From CBDDLD01 sp965230605 (GTDB lineage: Bacteria; Bacteroidota; Bacteroidia; Flavobacteriales; Flavobacteriaceae), in NCBI GenBank assembly GCA_965230605.1, contig CBDDLD010000004.1, positions 806,001-870,000 on the forward strand: a stretch of 64,000 nucleotides of DNA, written 5' to 3'. Of this stretch, positions 34,940 to 45,108 are shown one piece after another; position 1 is the stretch's first letter; each line of letters opens with the position of its first letter. The notes beneath the pieces are model-generated. The model had not been told where the DNA came from. It saw only the letters and a program-made list of their open reading frames with translations, and searched no databases. A program made the position numbers and the translations under genes.

Positions 34940-35005
34940 ATTTACAATATTACAATATTATATTCAGCTTCAGGCATCTGTAAAAAAGAAAAATTTAGAG
35001 CCTCA

Positions 35006-35053
35006 AAAGTGTATTAAAACCGAACATAAAGTGTATCAAAAGCGAACACTTTT
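35006..35053. promoter_or_regulatory. Tandem enhancer-like repeats (UAS candidate)
   Basis: Two direct copies of AAAGTGTATYAAAASCGAAC plus A (35006-35026 and 35028-35048, period 22 bp, two differences), framed by AAAAGTGT (35005-35012) and ACACTTTT (35046-35053). Helical phasing of two turns and the position about 60-95 bp upstream of a sigma-54 promoter fit binding sites for the adjacent NtrC-like regulator. Confidence 0.75.
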
Positions 35054-35100
35054 AAAAGAGTTGAAAAATTTAAATAATTGATTTTCAGATTATTAGTTTT

Positions 35101-35117
35101 TTGGCACCATCTTCACT
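35101..35117 (+). promoter_or_regulatory. Sigma-54 promoter candidate for the export operon
   Basis: TTGGCACCATCTTCACT matches the TTGGCAC-N5-TTGC-type consensus at the -24 GG and all but one of the key -12 positions (AC instead of GC). The start site would be about 20 bp before the ATG at 35148. Confidence 0.65.
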
Positions 35118-35147
35118 ATGTATTACTGTGAAAACAAAACACTAATT

Positions 35148-36398
35148 ATGGATGTTCCAATTGAGAAAAAATCATTTACTAAATCTAAACTAGCATTAAT
35201 CATCGGCGGCGGCATTTTATTAGCACTCATTGCCTATGTTATTATTAGTACATCAGGAGGTCGTAAACTGAATGTTAATAAAGAACGAATAGCTATAAAT
35301 ACAGTGAAGAATGATGTATTTCAAGAGAACGTTCCAGTTAGCGGAACAGTATTACCAATAACTACTATATACTTAGACGCCATTGAAGGAGGAAGAGTAG
35401 AAGAAATATTTGTGGAGGATGGTGCTAAAATGAAAAAAGGAGACCCTATTTTAAGATTGTCTAATACGGATTTAGAGTTGAGTCTTATCAATCAAGAAAC
35501 TTCAGTATATAATCTTTTGACTCAAATGCAAATATCTCAGAATGCAGCGCGCCAAAATACAATTAATAGATTAAATCAATTTACAGATGTTGAAAATAGT
35601 TTAATCGAAGCCAAGCGTGTATATGACTTAAATAAGCGTCTGTATGATAAGGGAGCTATAGGACGACAAGACTATGAATCGTCACTAAACAATTACAATT
35701 ATCAAAAAGAACGTATGAAGCTTACTAAAGAGATCTTAGCACAAGATTCCATAGCTACCAAGCAAGAACTTCAACAGGCTAAAAATTCTTACGTAAGAAC
35801 ACAAAGCGCATTAGAGTTAATGCGTAAAAAAGTAGGAGATCTAGTCGTGAAAGCTCCGGTAGATGGTCAGCTCACATCTTTAGATGCAGAAATAGGGCAA
35901 TCAAAAGTTAAAGGCCAACGTCTTGGTCAGGTGGATGTTCTAAGCGGTTATAAGGTTAGAATTGATATGGACGAGCACTATATTTCAAGAATTTATAATG
36001 GTCAAAAAGGAACATTTACCCTTAATAATAAACAATACACCCTAGTTATTAAAAAAGTATTCACTCAGGTAAACGGCGGACGATTTCAGGTCGATATGCA
36101 TTTTGAAGGCGAGATTCCGGAGGGTATCAGACGCGGTCAGAATCTTCAGATTCGTGTAGCATTAAGTGCAGAAAAGCAAGCCTTATTGGTTCCTAAAGGT
36201 GGCTTCTTCCAAAAGACTGGGGGGAATTGGATATTCAAGGTTAGTGAAGACGGAAATTCAGCCTATAGAGTGGACATCAGATTAGGAAGTCAGAATACAG
36301 AATACTATGAAGTAGTTGAAGGCTTAAATGAAGGTGATAAGGTGATTACATCGAGTTATGACTCATATTCAGATATAGAAGAACTAATACTAAAATAA
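35148..36398 (+). CDS. HlyD/MacA-like membrane fusion protein
   Basis: 416 residues from ATG at 35148 (MDVPIEKKSFTKSK); a ten-codon longer start lies within the promoter region and is rejected. One transmembrane helix (about 15-37), then a biotinyl-lipoyl-like domain (VPVSGTVLPITTIYLDAIEGGRVEEIFVEDGAKMKKGDPILRL), a long coiled-coil hairpin (about 105-215), VVKAPVDGQLTSLDAEIGQ and beta-barrel/MP domains. Periplasmic adaptor linking the ABC permeases to TolC. First gene of the export operon. Confidence 0.92.
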   Translation: MDVPIEKKSFTKSKLALIIGGGILLALIAYVIISTSGGRKLNVNKERIAINTVKNDVFQENVPVSGTVLPITTIYLDAIEGGRVEEIFVEDGAKMKKGDPILRLSNTDLELSLINQETSVYNLLTQMQISQNAARQNTINRLNQFTDVENSLIEAKRVYDLNKRLYDKGAIGRQDYESSLNNYNYQKERMKLTKEILAQDSIATKQELQQAKNSYVRTQSALELMRKKVGDLVVKAPVDGQLTSLDAEIGQSKVKGQRLGQVDVLSGYKVRIDMDEHYISRIYNGQKGTFTLNNKQYTLVIKKVFTQVNGGRFQVDMHFEGEIPEGIRRGQNLQIRVALSAEKQALLVPKGGFFQKTGGNWIFKVSEDGNSAYRVDIRLGSQNTEYYEVVEGLNEGDKVITSSYDSYSDIEELILK

Positions 36399-36421
36399 AT
36401 CAGCAATTAAATTATTACATA

Positions 36422-37099
36422 ATGATACAGATCAAGGAATTAGAAAAATTTTATAGAACAGAAGAGGTGCAAACTATAGCACTTAACAAGCTCTCTTTTG
36501 AAGTGAAAGAAGGCGAATTTGTAGCGATAATGGGCCCTTCAGGTTGCGGCAAATCAACATTGCTTAATATCATTGGATTACTAGATGATCCGGATGGAGG
36601 GAGTTTTAAGTTTAATGGTGAAGAAGTATCTAGCTACAACGAAAGAAAACGTTCCGAGTTACGTAAGCACAATGTAGGGTTTGTTTTTCAAAGCTTCAAT
36701 TTAATAGACGAGCTAACTGTTTTTGAAAATGTTGAGCTACCATTAATCTACACAGGCGTAAAACCTGCGGAGCGCAAAAAACGTGTAGAAGAAGTTTTAG
36801 AGAAAATGCAAATCATGCATCGTCGTAATCATTTTCCACAACAATTATCCGGCGGTCAGCAACAAAGGGTAGCTGTAGCCAGAGCTGTTGTAAACAAACC
36901 AAAACTCATCTTAGCTGATGAGCCAACAGGAAACCTTGATAGTACTAATGGTAATGAAGTTATGGACTTGTTAATTGACTTAAACGAGGCAGGAACAACC
37001 ATAGTAATGGTAACGCATAGCGAGCATGATGCTAAGTATAGTCATCGTATCATAAGAATGTTAGATGGGCAAAAGGTCACTGAAAACATTTTAATGTAA
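36422..37099 (+). CDS. ABC transporter ATP-binding protein (MacB/LolD type)
   Basis: 225 residues: Walker A GPSGCGKST, Q-loop FVFQSFNLIDELTVFENVELPLIY, signature LSGGQQQRVAVARAV, Walker B LILADEPTGNLDS and H-loop VTHSEHDA. Energises the permeases encoded next. All catalytic motifs intact. Starts 23 bp after the adaptor gene. Confidence 0.95.
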   Translation: MIQIKELEKFYRTEEVQTIALNKLSFEVKEGEFVAIMGPSGCGKSTLLNIIGLLDDPDGGSFKFNGEEVSSYNERKRSELRKHNVGFVFQSFNLIDELTVFENVELPLIYTGVKPAERKKRVEEVLEKMQIMHRRNHFPQQLSGGQQQRVAVARAVVNKPKLILADEPTGNLDSTNGNEVMDLLIDLNEAGTTIVMVTHSEHDAKYSHRIIRMLDGQKVTENILM

Positions 37100-37125
37100 A
37101 CCGTCAAATCAAAAAACGAACAATC

Positions 37126-39531
37126 ATGTTTAAAAATTATCTCAAAGTAGCATTTAGAAACCTTCTCAAGAATAAGGTATACTCTCTTATCAATATCTTT
37201 GGTTTAGCTATAGGAATGGCAGCAACAATGCTGATTGGTCTTTGGATCATAGATGAATTATCGTACGACAATTATTTTGAAAATAAAGCGCAAATAGCTC
37301 AGGTCTTTCAGCACGAATCTAGTAATGGTGTGGTAGATACAGGACCAGCTATACCTAGACCTTTAGAGTTTGCTTTAAGAGAGGATTACAACGATAATTT
37401 TAAACATATCATAATGTCGTCATGGAACCAACCAAGATATCTCAAACATGGCGACATTAATATTAATGTGAATGGTAATTTCATGCAAGAGGCCGCTCCT
37501 GAAGTATTAGGATTGGAGATTATTGCCGGAGAACACAATGGAATAAAAGAGAAGTATTCTTTAATGTTAGCCGAATCTATTGCCAAAGCACTATTTAGTG
37601 ATAAAGATCCTATCGGAAAAACGGTTAGAGTAAATAATAGAACCGATGTAGTAGTAACTGCCGTTTACAAAGATATTCCTGAAAACAACACGTTGAGTGA
37701 TATAAAGTTCCTAATGCCATGGGATTTATATGTGTCTTCCTACCGATGGATTCAAAATGCTGAGGACTCATGGGGAAATAATTCCTTCCAGATGTTTGTA
37801 CAGATTAATGATAATACATCTATGGAAACCATCTCTGCAAAGATCAAAGATGTAAAGAAAAGTAGATCGCCCGAAGAGGCTGAATATAATCCGGAAATGT
37901 TCCTTTTTCCTATGGAAGATTGGTACTTGCGATCAGATTTTGAAGATGGTGTTCAGGCAGGAGGACGAATAGAAAATGTTTGGCTGTTTGGTATCATTGG
38001 ATTCTTCGTATTGCTTTTAGCATGTATCAATTTTATAAATCTGAGTACTGCACGTTCAGAGAAACGTGCTACAGAAGTGGGTATAAGAAAATCGATAGGG
38101 TCGCATAGAAGTCAACTTATCCTCCAATTTTTATGCGAATCTTTCCTAATTGTTATCCTATCCTTTGTATTAGCTACAGGTATTGTATTATTATTTTTGA
38201 ACGGATTCAATAACCTGGCAAGTAAAGCCATTGTTTTCCCTTGGAATAATATTCAATTTTGGGGTGTTTCTATAGTATTTATAGCTATTACAGCAGTATT
38301 GGCTGGAAGCTACCCTGCGTTATATTTATCATCATTCAATCCTGTAGCCGTATTAAAAGGAACCTTCAAAGCAGGTCGTTTTGCAGCATTACCAAGAAAG
38401 GTACTTGTGGTTGCTCAATTTACAATTTCGGTAGCGCTCATCATAGGAACTATTGTTGTGATGAATCAGATACAGCATAGTAAAGACAGACCAGTAGGAT
38501 ATTCAAAAGAAGGTCTTATACAGATACCTGCTATGAGTACTGAATTTATTGGTAAGGCAGATCATCTTAGAAATGAATTTATTACCTCGGGAGCAGTTTT
38601 AGAAATGGCAACAACAAGTAGCCCTACTACTGACGTCTGGTCTAATAGGACAGGATATACCTGGGATGGTAAACCAGCAGGATTCCAGGACGATTTTGCC
38701 TATACCAATGTCTCTTACGAGTTTACAGATGCTTTAGGAGCTAAACTTATAGCAGGTAGGGGTTTTTCTAGAGAGTTTGCGACAGATTCTAATGCCGTTA
38801 TTCTTAATGAAACAGCGGTAAAGTATATGGGAATACAAGATCCTGTTGGGAAATATATTAGAGATGCCGATATAGATGACCCAACACCTATGACGCCTCT
38901 AAAAATAGTTGGTGTTATTAAAGATATTGTGATGCAATCACCTTATAGTCCGGTGAAACAATCCATGTATGTTTTTGATAGAAGTGGAAATGCGAACTTC
39001 TACAATCTAAGGTTAAACCCGAATAAAAGTGTACGAGAAAATTTAGATATCATCGAGCAGACATTTAAAGCTAACTTCCCTAACCTCCCTTTTGAATATC
39101 AGTTTGTAGATGAAGAATACGGTGCAAAATTTAGATCCGAAGAGCGTACAGCTAGCTTAGCAAAAGTCTTTACACTATTGGCCATTTTTATTAGCTGTCT
39201 GGGACTTTTTGGACTTGCATCATTTGTAGCAGAGCAACGTACCAAAGAAATAGGCGTACGTAAGATATTAGGAGCCTCAATAAGTCAGTTATGGGTGCTA
39301 TTATCTAAAGACTTTTTAGGCTTGGTTGTTATAGCATTAATCATAGGATCACCACTTGCCTATTACATGATGAGCCAATGGTTGCAAAAGTTTAGTTACC
39401 GAACCGATATTTCCTGGACCGTGTTCGCAATAGCATGCTCAGGAGCACTGGTCATAACTATAGTTACAGTAAGCATACAAGCAATAAAAGCCGCTACTGC
39501 TAACCCGGTAAACGCATTAAGAACAGAATAA
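37126..39531 (+). CDS. MacB/FtsX-like ABC permease 1
   Basis: 801 residues: N-terminal membrane helix (about 20-42), a MacB periplasmic core domain, three helices (about 285-420) with the FtsX segment STARSEKRATEVGIRKSIGSHRSQL, a second periplasmic domain, and three C-terminal helices after ERTASLAKVFTLLAIFISCLGLFGLASF with RTKEIGVRKILGAS. It ends in ANPVNALRTE. Duplicated MacB halves in one chain are usual in Bacteroidota FtsX-like permeases. One of three tandem paralogues here. Confidence 0.93.
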   Translation: MFKNYLKVAFRNLLKNKVYSLINIFGLAIGMAATMLIGLWIIDELSYDNYFENKAQIAQVFQHESSNGVVDTGPAIPRPLEFALREDYNDNFKHIIMSSWNQPRYLKHGDININVNGNFMQEAAPEVLGLEIIAGEHNGIKEKYSLMLAESIAKALFSDKDPIGKTVRVNNRTDVVVTAVYKDIPENNTLSDIKFLMPWDLYVSSYRWIQNAEDSWGNNSFQMFVQINDNTSMETISAKIKDVKKSRSPEEAEYNPEMFLFPMEDWYLRSDFEDGVQAGGRIENVWLFGIIGFFVLLLACINFINLSTARSEKRATEVGIRKSIGSHRSQLILQFLCESFLIVILSFVLATGIVLLFLNGFNNLASKAIVFPWNNIQFWGVSIVFIAITAVLAGSYPALYLSSFNPVAVLKGTFKAGRFAALPRKVLVVAQFTISVALIIGTIVVMNQIQHSKDRPVGYSKEGLIQIPAMSTEFIGKADHLRNEFITSGAVLEMATTSSPTTDVWSNRTGYTWDGKPAGFQDDFAYTNVSYEFTDALGAKLIAGRGFSREFATDSNAVILNETAVKYMGIQDPVGKYIRDADIDDPTPMTPLKIVGVIKDIVMQSPYSPVKQSMYVFDRSGNANFYNLRLNPNKSVRENLDIIEQTFKANFPNLPFEYQFVDEEYGAKFRSEERTASLAKVFTLLAIFISCLGLFGLASFVAEQRTKEIGVRKILGASISQLWVLLSKDFLGLVVIALIIGSPLAYYMMSQWLQKFSYRTDISWTVFAIACSGALVITIVTVSIQAIKAATANPVNALRTE

Positions 39532-39554
39532 ATCAATCAAAAAAACAACTAATT

Positions 39555-41906
39555 ATGATCTTAAATTATATAAAAATTGCGTTCAGAGGTCTATTAAAAA
39601 ATAAGGGCTATAGCTTTCTCAATATTTTTGGTTTAGCTATAGGTATTACTTGTGCTAGCCTCATATTTTTATGGGTTGAAGACGAACTGAGTTTTAATAC
39701 ATCATTTCCTAAGCAAGATCAGGTGTATGTGATACCTACAAATCAGCAATATGAAGGGGAGTGGCGTACTTTTTATTCCACACCGGGACCATTAGCTCAG
39801 GACATGAAGAATGAAATTCCTGGGGTAGTTAGAGCTACTCGATCTAGTGGATTAACACAAACATTTAATGTTGGCGATAATGCTATTAGTAGCTATGGGC
39901 GCTATGTTGATGAAGATTTTTTAGAAATTTTCAGTTTAAATTTTATTGAAGGATCTATTGATAATGCTTTTAATAATCCTGAAGCTATAGTACTTAACAA
40001 ATCAACCGCCAAAACACTTTTCGGAACGAGCACAGGTATAGTAGGTGAAGTAGTCAGAATGAATGACAGAGATAATTACCTTGTTAGTGGTATTATAGAA
40101 GACCTACCGGAAAGTGTAACGTTTGGTTTTGATTGGGTAGCTCCATTTGAGCGTTACAGAGATGGTGCTGAATGGATGACTGAATATGGGAGTAATTTTT
40201 CAGACACCTTTGTTGAGTTAGCTCCGGAAGCAAGTTTTGAAACAGTAGATGCAAGACTTCGCGAATTTATACAAGAAAAAAGTGGAGACGAATATACTTA
40301 CGGCTTTTTACATACGATCAAAGATTGGCATTTGAGATCAAAGTTTGAAGGGGGTGAAAAAGTTGGAGGTAGGATTACATATGTTCGATTATTCTCAATA
40401 ATAGCAATGATAATATTACTTATTGCCTGCATCAACTTCATGAACCTATCTACAGCTAGAAGTGAGAAACGAGCTAACGAGGTTGGGGTGAGAAAAGCTA
40501 TGGGGTCTGGTCGCTCAAGATTAATGTTTCAATTTATTGCTGAAGCCATTATGATGTCCTTCTTTGCAACAGTTTTGAGTGTGTTTCTATTATACATTCT
40601 GTTGCCACAGTTTAATGTATTAATTGACAAAACTCTAGTTTTAAACTTAAGTAGCCCTTTACACATAGGAATTTTGCTAAGCATTACCATATTATGTGGT
40701 GTAATAGCAGGCCTATATCCCGCATTGTATTTGTCATCATTTAAACCTGTTGATGTTTTAAAGGGTGTTAGAGTTACTACCGGATCAGCAACATTTATAA
40801 GAAAAGGATTAGTGGTTGGTCAATTCACCATTTCCATTGTATTTATAATCAGTACAATACTAGTCTACCAACAGATTCAACATGTAAAGAATAGAGAATT
40901 AGGGTATGATAAAGAACAACTTATCTCAATGCGTGCTAATCGTCAAATGATTGATAAATTCTCAGTGATCCAACAAGAACTAGTTAACTCAGGAGCTGTG
41001 AAGAGTATAGCATTAAGTAACTCTCAATTATTATCTGGTGGTAATAATGGCTCAGGATTAACATGGCAGGGAGGAACTGACACTGAGGATGTGTTGATTT
41101 CATTTAGATATGTGAGCTCAGATTTTTTAGAAACCACAGGAATAGACCTTATAGAGGGTAGAGGTTTTAGTGATAATATTGACAAAGATAGTACGAGTGT
41201 CATAATTACAGAATCCTTTGCGAAATTAATGGGTGAAGGTAGTGCAATTGGAAAACAAATTAATAGAGGCATCGATTATACTGTTATTGGTATTGCAGAA
41301 GACTATTTATATGGAGATATGTATGAAACTAGTGACCCTGTCATGTTCTTTAACTATAATAACTATGCACGTTATTTATATATAAAAACTGATACTAATG
41401 TGTCAATTAGCGAGGCCCTTTCAAATATTGAATCTGTTATGAAAAAAGCAAATCCAGTATTTCCGTTCGAGTATGCATTTGTCGATGAACGATTTGATGC
41501 TAAATTTAAGAGCGAACAACTGGTTGGAAAATTATCTCAAATTTTTGCAATACTGGCCATAGTTATATCCTGCTTAGGACTCTTCGGATTAGCCGCATAT
41601 ACAGCAGAACAAAGACGTAAGGAGATAGGTGTTAGAAAAGTTTTAGGTGCTAGCGTTTCTACAATTGTAAGATTGCTATCAAAAGATTTTATGAAACTGG
41701 TATTTATTGCCATTATAATAGCTATTCCTATAGCTTGGCTGGCCATGCGAAACTGGCTTCAAGATTATGCATACCGTATAGAAATCAACTGGTGGATATT
41801 TATAATAGCAGGCCTAACAGCAATATGTATTGCATTATTGACCGTTAGCTTTCAAGCTGTAAAGGCAGCCATTGCTAATCCGGTGAATAGTTTAAAAACA
41901 GAATAA
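39555..41906 (+). CDS. MacB/FtsX-like ABC permease 2
   Basis: 783 residues with the same architecture as permease 1: opening ILNYIKIAFRGLLKNKGYSFLNIFGLAIGI, STARSEKRANEVGVRKAMGSGRSRL after the first periplasmic domain, and AEQRRKEIGVRKVLGASVSTIVRLL near the C-terminus, ending in ANPVNSLKTE. Clearly a tandem paralogue. Its periplasmic loops differ most from its neighbours. Confidence 0.93.
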   Translation: MILNYIKIAFRGLLKNKGYSFLNIFGLAIGITCASLIFLWVEDELSFNTSFPKQDQVYVIPTNQQYEGEWRTFYSTPGPLAQDMKNEIPGVVRATRSSGLTQTFNVGDNAISSYGRYVDEDFLEIFSLNFIEGSIDNAFNNPEAIVLNKSTAKTLFGTSTGIVGEVVRMNDRDNYLVSGIIEDLPESVTFGFDWVAPFERYRDGAEWMTEYGSNFSDTFVELAPEASFETVDARLREFIQEKSGDEYTYGFLHTIKDWHLRSKFEGGEKVGGRITYVRLFSIIAMIILLIACINFMNLSTARSEKRANEVGVRKAMGSGRSRLMFQFIAEAIMMSFFATVLSVFLLYILLPQFNVLIDKTLVLNLSSPLHIGILLSITILCGVIAGLYPALYLSSFKPVDVLKGVRVTTGSATFIRKGLVVGQFTISIVFIISTILVYQQIQHVKNRELGYDKEQLISMRANRQMIDKFSVIQQELVNSGAVKSIALSNSQLLSGGNNGSGLTWQGGTDTEDVLISFRYVSSDFLETTGIDLIEGRGFSDNIDKDSTSVIITESFAKLMGEGSAIGKQINRGIDYTVIGIAEDYLYGDMYETSDPVMFFNYNNYARYLYIKTDTNVSISEALSNIESVMKKANPVFPFEYAFVDERFDAKFKSEQLVGKLSQIFAILAIVISCLGLFGLAAYTAEQRRKEIGVRKVLGASVSTIVRLLSKDFMKLVFIAIIIAIPIAWLAMRNWLQDYAYRIEINWWIFIIAGLTAICIALLTVSFQAVKAAIANPVNSLKTE

Positions 41907-41931
41907 TTCAATCATCAAAAAACGAAGAACC

Positions 41932-44313
41932 ATGATTTTCACACATTTAAAGATAGGCTTTAGAAACATAGCAAAGCATAAAGGGTTTTTAGCCCTAAAT
42001 GCGGGAGGGTTGATTATTGGACTAACTGCAGTACTTCTAATCAGTTTATGGGTGAATCATGAGCTGAGTTATAACAAACCGTTCCCTAAGTACAACAACA
42101 TTGCGGCGGTAATGCAAAATGTGACATTTGGAAATGAAATCAGAAGCTATACAGGTCAACCCATGCAATTGGCACCTGTGCTCAGGGAAGAGTATGGCAA
42201 TCATTTTAAATATGTGGCTACTAGTGCAAGAAATAGGCAGTATACGATTACCTATAATGAAGAAATAATTATGCTTCGCGGTAGATTTGCAGAACCCGAT
42301 TTAGCTCATATTTTAGATTTAAAGATGATGGCAGGAAGTAGAGATGCCCTTACAGATATCTCTTCGGTTTTACTCTCAGAAAGCGCCGCGAAAAACATAT
42401 TCGGTATTGAAGATCCTATGAATAAAACGCTAAAGTTAAGCTCTAGTATGGAGGTTAAAGTTGCGGGAATCTATGAAGACTTGCCTGAAAACTCAAACTT
42501 CAAAGATGTACAATTTATAGCGCCGTGGGAACTGCTAAAAAAAACACAGAATTATGAAAGCCGATTAGGCTGGGGGAATTTTTGGTTCAATGTATATGTG
42601 CAATTAAATGATGAAGATGCTCTGGCAGATGTTTCTACGCTTATCAAGGATGTTAGAAGGAACAACTATTCTGAGAGTCAGTATGATGCTGAGGTGTTTC
42701 TTTTTCCAATGTCTAAATGGCATTTATACTCCAAATTTGAAAATGGTAAAAGTGTTGGCGGAAGGATAGAGTCGGTAACCATGTTTAGTATTATCGGCAT
42801 TTTTATATTGCTGTTAGCTTGTATTAATTTTATGAACTTGAGCACAGCACGCGCCTTAAAAAGGGGGAAAGAAGTGGGCGTGAGAAAAACATTAGGCTCC
42901 TCTAGAAAACAATTGATTTTTCAGTTTTTTACAGAATCCTTTGTGGTTATTTTAGCGTCTTATGTTATAGCCTTGTTATTAGCTATTTTGCTATTACCTC
43001 AATATAACACTCTTACACTTAAAGACATTACGGTACCTTTTGGAACGTTATCCTTCTGGGGGATCAGTATTGGACTCATAAGCATCACAGCTATTCTAAG
43101 TAGTCTATATCCCGCTATCCAGCTTTCAGGGTTTAAACCCGTTAAAGTATTAAAAGGGATAAGCAGTACGAATAAAAGTTCAGTGGCCTTAAGAAGAGGG
43201 CTTATTGTAGTTCAGTTTGCCATTTCCGGAATCCTGATTATAGGAACAATAACCGTTGTTAAACAAATTAATCATGCAAAAGACAGGCCTATAGGGTTTG
43301 ATAAAGATATGCTAGTGAGTATCCCAATGAATAATAATCGCGTATTGCAAAGTTTTGGAGCCATTAAGAACGAACTTTTAGAATCCCCATACATTGACCA
43401 GGTAACGGCTTCAGATGTACGCGTTACAAGTACCACAACAACGAATGGAGGTTTTAACTGGAAAGGAAAAGACCCAAATTTTGAGGAAGAGTTTTATACC
43501 ATACGTGCTACACACGGTTTTGGTGAAATGGTAGGATGGGAAGTTTTGGAAGGAAGAGATTTTTCTAGAGATTTCCCAAGTGACTCATTGGCATTTTTGG
43601 TTAATGAAACAGCTGTTAAATATATGGGCCTCGAAAATCCAATTGGAGAATATATTGAATGGGGTGATAATGGTAATCATAAAATTATCGGAGTAGTAAA
43701 GGATATGGTAACACTATCGCCTTTCGACCCTATTGTACCTACCTTATATAAACTGCATTACGGTGACTTTTTAAATTTTGTAAATATAAAAATAGCACCG
43801 GGAGATAATGCGATTCAAGGAGCCATGGACAAAACGAAAAGCGTTTTTCAAAAATACAATCCGGAAAACCTGTTTACATACACGTTTATGGACGAAGAAT
43901 ATCAAGAGAATTTTGATGCAGAGAAACGTACTGCCAAATTGGTAGGTATATTTTCAATTGTCGCCATCTTTATAAGTTGCTTGGGTGTATTAGGGTTAGC
44001 TACCTATATGGCCATACAACGAAAAAAAGAAATAGGAATACGAAAAGTTTTAGGAGCTTCCGTGCAATCTATTTGGCAATTGTTATCAAAACAATTTGTG
44101 GTACTAGTAGTAGTTTCATTATTCATAGCTATGCCATTAGGATATTACTTTTCATCACAATGGTTGGCAAAATTTAGTTACCGTATTGATGTGAGCTTAG
44201 GAATTTTTGCGCTCACAAGCTTTATCATACTTGGAATTACGTTATTGGCAATAAGTTTTCAAGCTATTAAAGCAGCAGTTGCAAACCCCGTCGAAAGTTT
44301 AAAAACCGAATAA
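41932..44313 (+). CDS. MacB/FtsX-like ABC permease 3
   Basis: 793 residues, same domain order as its two upstream paralogues: FTHLKIGFRNIAKHKGFLALNAGGLIIGL, STARALKRGKEVGVRKTLGSSRKQL, and IQRKKEIGIRKVLGASVQSIWQLL, ending in ANPVESLKTE. Gaps of about 25 bp between the permease genes indicate one transcript. Confidence 0.93.
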   Translation: MIFTHLKIGFRNIAKHKGFLALNAGGLIIGLTAVLLISLWVNHELSYNKPFPKYNNIAAVMQNVTFGNEIRSYTGQPMQLAPVLREEYGNHFKYVATSARNRQYTITYNEEIIMLRGRFAEPDLAHILDLKMMAGSRDALTDISSVLLSESAAKNIFGIEDPMNKTLKLSSSMEVKVAGIYEDLPENSNFKDVQFIAPWELLKKTQNYESRLGWGNFWFNVYVQLNDEDALADVSTLIKDVRRNNYSESQYDAEVFLFPMSKWHLYSKFENGKSVGGRIESVTMFSIIGIFILLLACINFMNLSTARALKRGKEVGVRKTLGSSRKQLIFQFFTESFVVILASYVIALLLAILLLPQYNTLTLKDITVPFGTLSFWGISIGLISITAILSSLYPAIQLSGFKPVKVLKGISSTNKSSVALRRGLIVVQFAISGILIIGTITVVKQINHAKDRPIGFDKDMLVSIPMNNNRVLQSFGAIKNELLESPYIDQVTASDVRVTSTTTTNGGFNWKGKDPNFEEEFYTIRATHGFGEMVGWEVLEGRDFSRDFPSDSLAFLVNETAVKYMGLENPIGEYIEWGDNGNHKIIGVVKDMVTLSPFDPIVPTLYKLHYGDFLNFVNIKIAPGDNAIQGAMDKTKSVFQKYNPENLFTYTFMDEEYQENFDAEKRTAKLVGIFSIVAIFISCLGVLGLATYMAIQRKKEIGIRKVLGASVQSIWQLLSKQFVVLVVVSLFIAMPLGYYFSSQWLAKFSYRIDVSLGIFALTSFIILGITLLAISFQAIKAAVANPVESLKTE

Positions 44314-44329
44314 TTTAAAAACAGAAACA

Positions 44330-45070
44330 ATGAAAAATTTTAAATACATCTTACTGATAATAGCATTCGTAGCAATGCAAACAGTAATAGCTCAGGCTAA
44401 GGATTTAGAACCATTTAATGCAGTAGCCATAAGCCCGCACATATCTGCCACTTTTGTTGAAGGCGATAAGGAATCCATCACTATTAATGAATTATTAGTT
44501 AGTGAAGATAAGGTGAATATAGAAATTAAAAGCGGAAAGCTGTATGTCTACCTAGATGATGCTAAGAATATAACGAAGCATGAGAAGGTGAAAAAGGATG
44601 GTATGAAAATGAAAGTGCCTATTTACAAGAAGGTGGTTTTAAATGTAACCATTACCTATAAGTCACTAGATAAAATGACGATCAAGGGAGAACAAAAAAT
44701 TACATGTGAAAGTAAGATAGTTACTGATGACTTTAGACTGACAGTGTATGGTGAACCGGAGATAGTTTTTGAAGGGATCGAGGCCGAAGAGTTTGTGACA
44801 ACAATGCATGGTGCTGGTTTATTAAAAGTAAAAACAGGAACTACCAATTATCAAAAGATAACAGCTTATGGAGAGGGTGTTTTTGACTTGTCTGAATTAG
44901 ATAATAAAACATCGAGACTAGTAGCTTATGGCGAAGCCGAGTTTTACCTTCAATCGTCTGAACGTATTAAGATCACAGCCTATGGTGAGGCTTCACTTTC
45001 ATACAAAGGTGATGCTGTTGTAAAAAGAGGCATCAATATTGGAGGTGTTGAGATCTCAAGAATCGATTAA
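44330..45070 (+). CDS. Head GIN domain (DUF2807) secreted protein
   Basis: 246 residues: signal peptide (to about residue 22, VIAQA), then a right-handed beta-solenoid-like DUF2807 region (PF10988): FNAVAISPHISATFVEGDKESITI, IKSGKLYVYL, and repeating KITAYGEG, RLVAYGEAEFYLQ, KITAYGEASLSYKG units. Such proteins are exported to the periplasm or cell surface; function unknown. Its place between permeases and the second ATPase is unusual and suggests a link to the exporter. Confidence 0.88.
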   Translation: MKNFKYILLIIAFVAMQTVIAQAKDLEPFNAVAISPHISATFVEGDKESITINELLVSEDKVNIEIKSGKLYVYLDDAKNITKHEKVKKDGMKMKVPIYKKVVLNVTITYKSLDKMTIKGEQKITCESKIVTDDFRLTVYGEPEIVFEGIEAEEFVTTMHGAGLLKVKTGTTNYQKITAYGEGVFDLSELDNKTSRLVAYGEAEFYLQSSERIKITAYGEASLSYKGDAVVKRGINIGGVEISRID

Positions 45071-45108
45071 TTAAAATCATCAATCATTAACTTAAAATCA
45101 ATTATCAA

